Below are positions 1 through 3,590 of a DNA stretch of 5,449 bases, one piece after another. The notes beneath the pieces were generated by a model, which made no database searches, was not told where the DNA came from, and was given only the letters and a program-made list of their open reading frames with translations. The DNA is from UBA922 sp035438805 (GTDB lineage Bacteria; Patescibacteriota; Patescibacteriia; Magasanikbacterales; UBA922), in NCBI GenBank assembly GCA_035438805.1, contig DAORJA010000056.1, positions 1 through 5,449 on the forward strand, given 5' to 3'. How positions within the stretch are numbered: the first letter of the stretch is position 1; the number at the start of each line of letters is the position of its first letter. Made by a program: the position numbers and the translations under genes.

Positions 1-80
1 ATGGGAACATTGTAATCAACACGAAGAAGGACTCGCTTTCCGAGAAGATCTTTTACCTGCCTGATACTTCGCAGAGTCAT
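1..80 (-). CDS. pgk: Phosphoglycerate kinase, N-terminal fragment (cut by window edge)
   Basis: Reading leftward from an ATG at position 80, 26 codons are open to the window edge. They contain KRVLLRVDYNVP, which matches the highly conserved N-terminal strand of phosphoglycerate kinase (usually RVDFNVP), where the Arg and Asp help bind 3-phosphoglycerate. The enzyme moves the acyl phosphate of 1,3-bisphosphoglycerate to ADP, the ATP-yielding step directly after GAPDH. The gene lies 13 bases after the gap stop codon on the same strand with no terminator between them, so gap-pgk is very probably one transcript. There is no Shine-Dalgarno sequence in the 13-base gap, so translation may depend on coupling to gap. 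The assignment rests on this one motif plus context; the rest of the gene is outside the window. Confidence 0.87.
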   Translation of the reverse strand, partial: MTLRSIRQVKDLLGKRVLLRVDYNVP

Positions 81-93
81 AATTTTTGCGTCG

Positions 94-1092
94 TTAGTTT
101 CGCGCTTTTACTTTGCCTGCAATCACTGCCATTTCTACCAATCGATTTGCATACCCCCACTCATTGTCATACCACCCAACCACTTTCACTAGATTACCAT
201 CCACTACCCGAGTCAGTTCAGCATCTACAGTTGCTGAATACGCATTTCCAATATAATCACTCGAGACGAGTGGTTCATGCGACACATCAAGAATTCCCTT
301 CAGGTACGTTTTTGATGCTTTGATATACGCGTTATTTATTTCATCAACGGTCGTAGACTTTTTCAATAATACGGTAATATCAGTTAGAGATACACTAATC
401 GTTGGAACACGAACTGAAAGACCATCAAATTTTCCTTCAAGTTGAGGTATGGTTCGGGTTACCGCAACTGCGGCTCCGGTTTTTGTAGGAACCATATTTT
501 GCGCAGCTGCTCGTGCCTCACGAAGGTCTTTTGACGGACCGTCCTGAAGTACTTGAGACGCTGTATATGAATGGACTGTTGTAAGCATGGCTTTTTCTAT
601 ACCAAATTCTTTTTCCAAGACCAGCATCATTGGGGCAGCACAATTGGTCGTACAAGATGCATTATCAAGAATTGCCTCGCCCTTGTACTCTGCATCATTT
701 ACTCCACGTACATAGGTTTTGAGTTCTCCTTTTCCTGGTGCAGAAATAACTACTTTTTTTGCTCCTGCAGTAATATGGGCTTTTGCACTCTCCGCATCAG
801 TAAATCTCCCTGTTGATTCAATTACCACATCAACTTTGAGCTTGCCCCATGGCAATGCAGTCGGATCTTTTTCTGCAAATACAGGAATTTTTTTACCTTT
901 TACAATAATGTGTTTTTCGTCGTAAGAAACAGGGTATGGAAAATCATTGTACGCAGTGTCATGCTTCAATAAATGCGCCAAAGTTTTAGTATCCGTGAGA
1001 TCATTAACTCCCACAATATCAAGTTTTTTTTCAAACGCGATTTTAAATGCGTGCCGGCCGATTCTACCAAAACCATTAATAGCAATTTTCAT
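94..1092 (-). CDS. gap: Glyceraldehyde-3-phosphate dehydrogenase, type I
   Basis: Cytosolic NAD-dependent enzyme converting glyceraldehyde 3-phosphate plus phosphate to 1,3-bisphosphoglycerate. From the ATG at 1092 the product is 332 residues, the normal family length. It starts MKIAINGFGRIGR, the Rossmann dinucleotide loop. The NDLTD segment (residues 30-34) follows the second strand and fits NAD preference. The catalytic motif NASCTTNC puts the nucleophile at Cys147, and His174 in TTVHSYTASQ is the general base. A phosphate-binding segment with DGPSKDLREAR and the C-terminal WYDNEWGYANR signature are intact. An in-frame ATG at 1125 would add 11 residues (MSNTRINFPRY) ahead of the conserved start. 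I prefer 1092 because the added residues are not family-like and because a -10 element at 1127-1135 would start transcription near 1120, inside that extension. The stop is TAA. pgk follows immediately, and ruvC lies upstream on the same strand. Confidence 0.96.
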   Translation of the reverse strand: MKIAINGFGRIGRHAFKIAFEKKLDIVGVNDLTDTKTLAHLLKHDTAYNDFPYPVSYDEKHIIVKGKKIPVFAEKDPTALPWGKLKVDVVIESTGRFTDAESAKAHITAGAKKVVISAPGKGELKTYVRGVNDAEYKGEAILDNASCTTNCAAPMMLVLEKEFGIEKAMLTTVHSYTASQVLQDGPSKDLREARAAAQNMVPTKTGAAVAVTRTIPQLEGKFDGLSVRVPTISVSLTDITVLLKKSTTVDEINNAYIKASKTYLKGILDVSHEPLVSSDYIGNAYSATVDAELTRVVDGNLVKVVGWYDNEWGYANRLVEMAVIAGKVKARN

Positions 1093-1126
1093 ATACCTAG
1101 GAAAATTAATTCTTGTATTACTCATC

Positions 1127-1135
1127 AGTATACCA
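1127..1135 (-). promoter_or_regulatory. Candidate extended -10 promoter for gap-pgk
   Basis: On the minus strand this reads TGGTATACT: a TG dinucleotide one base before TATACT, which matches five of six bases of the sigma-70 -10 consensus. No good -35 is visible at the right distance, as is usual for extended -10 promoters. Transcription would start near 1120, giving a leader of about 28 bases before the ATG at 1092. It lies directly after the ruvC stop codon, so it would let gap-pgk be expressed independently of ruvC. It is inferred from motif match alone. Confidence 0.45.
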
Positions 1136-1141
1136 CATTTT

Positions 1142-1663
1142 CTATTTTAGCTTCGAGACTTGTTCCATTTTTCTCGATGATGCGCAGGTCAAAGCGATTG
1201 CAAGCGCATCAGCTGCATCATCTGGTCTAATTTTTTTCTTTATTCCTAGAATTACTTTTACCATAGCCTCAAGTTGAGTTTTGTCAGCTCTTCCATAGCC
1301 GGTAATGCTCTGTTTTACTTCGAGTGGTGTGTACTCATGAACCGCAAGTTGAGCCTTGGTAAGCGTCAGTAGGATAACGCCCCTGGCTTGTCCGACTTTG
1401 AGTGCTGTTGTCACGTTTTTATAAAAAAATAATTCTTCCACTGCCGCGCAATTAGGCCTATGTGTTCGTATAATTTTAATCAACTCGTCTGAAATATCTA
1501 CTAGCCGTTCGACAAACGTGCGCTTGGTGTCAGTCTCAACACATCCATATTCAACAAGCGTGTAGCGATCACCCACGCAATCAATAATACCAAAACCCAC
1601 TCGGCCAAAGCCAGGGTCGATGCCGAGAATACGGGTGTTTTTTTGTGGTTTTGAAATAGACAT
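1142..1663 (-). CDS. ruvC: Holliday junction resolvase RuvC
   Basis: Crossover-junction endodeoxyribonuclease that cuts Holliday junctions symmetrically during recombination and fork repair, normally with the RuvAB branch-migration motor. The 173 residues equal the E. coli length. The RNase H-like active site is complete: Asp16 in LGIDPGFGRVG, Glu76 in AVEELFF, and Asp149 and Asp152 in PDDAADALAIAL, corresponding to E. coli D7, E66, D138 and D141. The DNA-contacting segment around KNVTTALKVGQARG is also conserved. About nine residues precede the usual start, but no better in-frame ATG sits closer to the core. There is no clear Shine-Dalgarno sequence. The stop is TAG, and gap begins about 50 bases further on. 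ruvA and ruvB are not adjacent. In many bacteria yebC directly precedes ruvC; here a plus-strand gene intervenes. Confidence 0.97.
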   Translation of the reverse strand: MSISKPQKNTRILGIDPGFGRVGFGIIDCVGDRYTLVEYGCVETDTKRTFVERLVDISDELIKIIRTHRPNCAAVEELFFYKNVTTALKVGQARGVILLTLTKAQLAVHEYTPLEVKQSITGYGRADKTQLEAMVKVILGIKKKIRPDDAADALAIALTCASSRKMEQVSKLK

Positions 1664-1711
1664 AAGACTTTACAACATTGATTCTTTTTGCTAGATTGCA
1701 TACCCTGCGCG

Positions 1712-1726
1712 CTCGAAACTTTCGAG
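1712..1726. repeat. Perfect 7-bp inverted repeat, candidate operator
   Basis: CTCGAAA-C-TTTCGAG is a perfect palindrome of two 7-base arms around a single base. It lies between the divergent starts of ruvC (minus, 1663) and the small plus-strand gene (1763), about 50 bases upstream of the first and 37 upstream of the second. This is a typical position for a repressor site, and TCGAAA in it could be the -35 of a weak ruvC promoter with TATGCA at 1697-1702. It does not match the E. coli LexA box (CTGT-N8-ACAG) or the Bacillus type (GAAC-N4-GTTC). With a one-base centre it is unlikely to be an RNA hairpin. Confidence 0.4.
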
Positions 1727-1746
1727 TACATCTGATTTGCACAACC

Positions 1747-1753
1747 AAGGGAG
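1747..1753 (+). promoter_or_regulatory. Shine-Dalgarno sequence of the small zinc-motif gene
   Basis: AAGGGAG ends nine bases before the ATG at 1763 and supports that start codon. It stands out because none of the recognised genes here (pgk, ruvC, yebC, ppa) has a comparable site, and gap has at best a poorly spaced AGG. Confidence 0.6.
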
Positions 1754-1762
1754 AGTATACTA

Positions 1763-1984
1763 ATGAAAAACGAGGTTTGCGCTTATTGCGGACAAGGTGA
1801 AGGAGTGCACCATCTGGCATGCCCTCAACACAAGGAGCCTGGAACTTCTCGAGACGAGGCCATGCATACTTGGAAGCGTGGCTGGAAGGAAGGTGATGAA
1901 GGGTTGGAGAGCTCTTCTGAGAATCCTACCCACACCCTCGGCCATACGATCGGCATGACCGGATCGATTCGCGACGTCAGATGA
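1763..1984 (+). CDS. Small Cys/His-rich protein with a putative zinc-binding knuckle
   Basis: I cannot name a family for this 73-residue protein. Its N-terminus has Cys6-x2-Cys9, then His16-His17, Cys20 and His23 (CAYCG ... HHLACPQH), a CxxC-x10-CxxH arrangement typical of a small zinc ribbon or knuckle. The rest is hydrophilic. It contains two segments with the same spacing, GWKEGDEG (about residues 40-47) and GHTIGMTG (about 60-67), each G-x3-G-x2-G and each preceded by HT plus a large hydrophobic residue, so it may hold a short internal duplication. There is no signal peptide or membrane segment. The start is supported by AAGGGAG at 1747. The base composition is about 57% GC, clearly above its neighbours, and it is inserted in opposite orientation between yebC and ruvC, so acquisition by transfer is possible. 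A hairpin chain and a terminator follow. Coding is likely because the Cys/His pattern and ribosome site agree; the function is unknown. Confidence 0.68.
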   Translation: MKNEVCAYCGQGEGVHHLACPQHKEPGTSRDEAMHTWKRGWKEGDEGLESSSENPTHTLGHTIGMTGSIRDVR

Positions 1985-2042
1985 CGTAGTCTCTCGCGTT
2001 GACCGCGCGTGTATGGGCCACAAGACCCTACATCTCGCGGTC
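1970..2042 (+). other. GC-rich hairpin chain overlapping and following the small gene's stop codon
   Basis: Two consecutive foldable elements lie between the small gene and its terminator. The first has CGCG at 1970-1973 facing 1995-1998, with an inner ACGTC/GACGT stem (1974-1978 with 1983-1987) that contains the stop codon. The second is long: GACCGCG (2001-2007) pairs with CGCGGTC (2036-2042). After a small internal loop, TGTA (2010-2013) pairs with TACA (2029-2032), and GGG (2015-2017) pairs with CCC (2026-2028), around an eight-base loop. The composition is about 60% GC, although this stretch is mostly noncoding. It may be a structured 3' UTR, an RNA-stability element, or part of a small RNA. 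I recognise no Rfam-type family. Confidence 0.45.
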
Positions 2043-2048
2043 CCATTC

Positions 2049-2081
2049 AAAAGCAGCTTTGTTAAAGGCTGTTTTTGTTTT
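2049..2081 (+). terminator. Rho-independent terminator of the small plus-strand gene
   Basis: CAGCTTT (2054-2060) and AAAGGCTG (2064-2071) form a stem with one bulged G and a GTT loop. It is extended by AAAA upstream pairing with the T-tract, and is followed by TTTTTGTTTT at 2072-2081. It sits 65 bases after the stop of the small gene and stops that transcript before it runs antisense into yebC. Confidence 0.7.
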
Positions 2082-2109
2082 ATATAAAACAACTGCATTT
2101 CTGCAGTTG
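2079..2109 (-). terminator. Rho-independent terminator of yebC
   Basis: On the minus strand, CAACTGCA and TGCAGTTG (2102-2109 with 2090-2097) form a perfect 8-bp stem with a four-base loop, followed by TTTTATA. It lies 18 bases after the yebC stop codon. Its T-tract belongs to the palindrome GTTTTATATAAAAC (2077-2090), whose other half is the T-tract of the opposing terminator. The two terminators are therefore packed tail to tail. Confidence 0.75.
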
Positions 2110-2126
2110 TATACTATACCATATTG

Positions 2127-2858
2127 TTACTTTGCCGTGGTATACACCTCTTTTACATCATCGAGATCGTAGAGCGCCTCAACGAGTGTTCCTAGTATTT
2201 CAGACTGATCTTCGGGAATCTCCATGGTTTCTTTTGCCATCCATTCAAGACTCGCACTATCAGGACTAATACCTGCTTTCTGGAGTACTTCATTCATTGT
2301 CTGGAATTTTTCTTTTGGCCCCACCAACTCTACCCCATTTTCACTTTCTCGAATATCATCAACTCCTGCGTCCATGAGGGCAAGCTCAAGCTGTTCCCAA
2401 TTTTTTAATTCAGTTTTCTTTTCAGCACCAATACGGAGCACTGCTTTGTATTCAAATTGCCATACAACTGCACCCTTACTCCCGAGAGATCCACCTGACT
2501 TAGTAAATGCGTTTTTGATTTCTGTAAGCGCACGATTGGTATTATCCGTGACTGATTCGACGAGCATTGCAACTCCGCCCGGGCCATACCCCTCGTATAC
2601 TACTTCCTGCAATACCACTCCATCTTTTAATTCTCCCGTTCCTTTCTTAATCGCGCGGTCAATATTGTCTTTTGGCATGTTTACTTCTTTTGCTTTATCA
2701 ATCGCCAGACGAAGTGAAAAATTCATCGCAGGATCTCCCCCGCCATTCTGAGCAGCGATCGTTATTGCTTTTGAAACCTTAGTAAAAGCATTTGCTCGAG
2801 CCTTATCTGCTTTCCCCTTTTTACCCTGTATATTGTGCCATTTTGAATGTCCGGACAT
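2127..2858 (-). CDS. yebC: YebC/TACO1-family protein
   Basis: This family was long annotated as a DNA-binding transcriptional regulator; more recent work ties it to translation, where it relieves ribosome stalling at proline-rich stretches. The 243 residues are the usual length. The N-terminal MSGHSKWHNIQGKKGKADK, with KARANAFTKVSKAI following, is the family signature of the basic first domain. MPKDNIDRAIKKGTG (about 61-75), VYEGYGPGGVAMLVE (about 87-101) and TDNTNR...IKNAFTKSGGSLG (about 104-126) are the conserved central blocks. The acidic C-terminal domain ends YDLDDVKEVYTTAK, as is typical. The ATG at 2858 starts exactly at the family motif. No Shine-Dalgarno sequence is visible, and the promoter at 2887-2914 gives a leader of about 22 bases. 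The stop is TAA with its own terminator. Linkage to ruvC is an ancient gene order, interrupted here by the small gene. Confidence 0.97.
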   Translation of the reverse strand: MSGHSKWHNIQGKKGKADKARANAFTKVSKAITIAAQNGGGDPAMNFSLRLAIDKAKEVNMPKDNIDRAIKKGTGELKDGVVLQEVVYEGYGPGGVAMLVESVTDNTNRALTEIKNAFTKSGGSLGSKGAVVWQFEYKAVLRIGAEKKTELKNWEQLELALMDAGVDDIRESENGVELVGPKEKFQTMNEVLQKAGISPDSASLEWMAKETMEIPEDQSEILGTLVEALYDLDDVKEVYTTAK

Positions 2859-2886
2859 AGCAATATGTTAGTCTGTAATATATAGG

Positions 2887-2914
2887 ATTTTAACAAAATG
2901 TAAGGAAAAATCAA
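2887..2914 (-). promoter_or_regulatory. Sigma-70-type promoter for yebC
   Basis: On the minus strand the -35 is TTGATT (2914-2909), followed by a 16-base spacer and the -10 TAAAAT (2892-2887), which is preceded by an extended TG. Transcription would begin near 2880, about 22 bases before the yebC ATG. The -35 lies only 14 bases from the -35 of the divergent ppa promoter, so the two polymerase sites nearly abut. It is inferred from the motif match. Confidence 0.6.
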
Positions 2915-2928
2915 TCCTTTCAAAAACC

Positions 2929-2957
2929 TTTACAAAACCGGTTCAGTGAGCTAGGAT
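2929..2957 (+). promoter_or_regulatory. Sigma-70-type promoter for ppa
   Basis: TTTACA (2929-2934, five of six consensus bases) is separated by 17 bases from TAGGAT (2952-2957, four of six). An overlapping GATACT at 2955-2960 is an alternative -10 but would need a 20-base spacer. The predicted start is near 2964, giving an AT-rich leader of about 26 bases without a Shine-Dalgarno sequence before the ppa ATG. Confidence 0.55.
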
Positions 2958-2989
2958 ACTATCTGTGAATATTCAAAATAATTAATTTT

Positions 2990-3526
2990 ATGGAAAGTCA
3001 AAATGCATGGCATTCAGTATCAATTGGTGAAGATTCACCAAAAGTTGTACAAGCGATCATTGAAATTTCAAAAGGTAGTAAAGGAAAATTTGAACTTGAT
3101 AAAGAAACAGGCCTTATCAAGCTCGACCGGGTACTCTTCTCAGCAGTTCACTACCCGACGAACTACGGATTCATTCCTCAGACCTATTGCGATGATAAAG
3201 ACCCATTAGATATCCTCGTTCTCTCAACCGTTGATCTACCTCCACTCTGCCTTGTCGAAGCTCGCGTAGTCGGTGTCATGGGTATGATTGACGGGGGCGA
3301 AGGAGATGATAAAATCATTGCTGTTGCAAAAGGAGACCCTAACATGAAGCACATCAATGAATTAGAAGATCTGCCTCAGCATACACTCGATGAAATCAAA
3401 CAATTCTTCGAAGAATATAAAAAACTTGAAAAGAAAACCGTCGAAGTAAAAGGATTTGAAGGAAAGGAACGAGCGCTTGAAGTAGTAGAAGAAAGCATCA
3501 AGCTCTATCAAAAAACATTCAAATAA
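2990..3526 (+). CDS. ppa: Inorganic pyrophosphatase, family I
   Basis: Soluble Mg-dependent enzyme that hydrolyses pyrophosphate to two phosphates, pulling nucleic acid and aminoacyl-tRNA synthesis forward. The 178 residues match the bacterial hexameric family (E. coli about 176). The active-site set is complete by alignment with E. coli PPase: Glu25 in IEIS, Lys33 and Glu35 in KGKFE, Arg47, Tyr55 and Tyr59 in HYPTNYGF, Asp69, Asp71 and Asp74 in DDKDPLD, Asp101, Asp106 and Lys108 in DGGEGDDK, and Tyr143-Lys144 in EEYKKLEK. The ATG at 2990 is the first in frame and lies about 26 bases after the predicted transcription start, with an AT-rich leader and no Shine-Dalgarno sequence. It is transcribed alone: divergent from yebC and convergent with rpoC, ending at a strong hairpin terminator. 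Confidence 0.97.
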   Translation: MESQNAWHSVSIGEDSPKVVQAIIEISKGSKGKFELDKETGLIKLDRVLFSAVHYPTNYGFIPQTYCDDKDPLDILVLSTVDLPPLCLVEARVVGVMGMIDGGEGDDKIIAVAKGDPNMKHINELEDLPQHTLDEIKQFFEEYKKLEKKTVEVKGFEGKERALEVVEESIKLYQKTFK

Positions 3527-3536
3527 TCCACTATAC

Positions 3537-3568
3537 AAAAACATCCCGATTCAATCGGGATGTTTTTT
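3537..3568. terminator. Bidirectional Rho-independent terminator between ppa and rpoC
   Basis: ACATCCCGAT (3541-3550) and ATCGGGATGT (3554-3563) form a perfect 10-bp stem with a three-base loop. It is flanked by AAAA on the left and TTTTT(T) on the right, so each strand has a hairpin followed by a U-tract. It serves ppa (stop near 3526) from the left and rpoC (stop at 3591) from the right. Confidence 0.9.
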
Positions 3569-3590
3569 ATTTGTCTATTCACAGTCTCTA

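Noticed and set aside
1712..1726. Canonical LexA (SOS) box upstream of ruvC
   Set aside because: The palindrome matches neither CTGT-N8-ACAG nor GAAC-N4-GTTC, so it is kept only as an unassigned inverted repeat.
1756..1761. TATACT as the -10 of the small gene
   Set aside because: It lies two bases before the ATG, so transcription would begin inside the gene. There is no extended TG, and the nearest TTGCAC (1737-1742) is only 13 bases away.
1763..2081. tmRNA or RNase P RNA in the GC-rich region
   Set aside because: The size of about 310 bases fits, but I found no tRNA-like end or CCA for tmRNA. On neither strand did I find the RNase P GAGGAAAGTCC or ACAGAA motifs.
1760..2098. Minus-strand open frames of 112 and 73 codons opposite the small zinc-motif gene
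   Set aside because: They have no ribosome site or recognisable motif and run through the terminators. The plus-strand frame has the Cys/His pattern and the Shine-Dalgarno sequence.
2224..2751. Plus-strand open frame of 175 codons opposite yebC
   Set aside because: It lies wholly antisense to a well-conserved gene. Its product is Ser/Pro/Thr-rich without a domain, as expected for a shadow frame.
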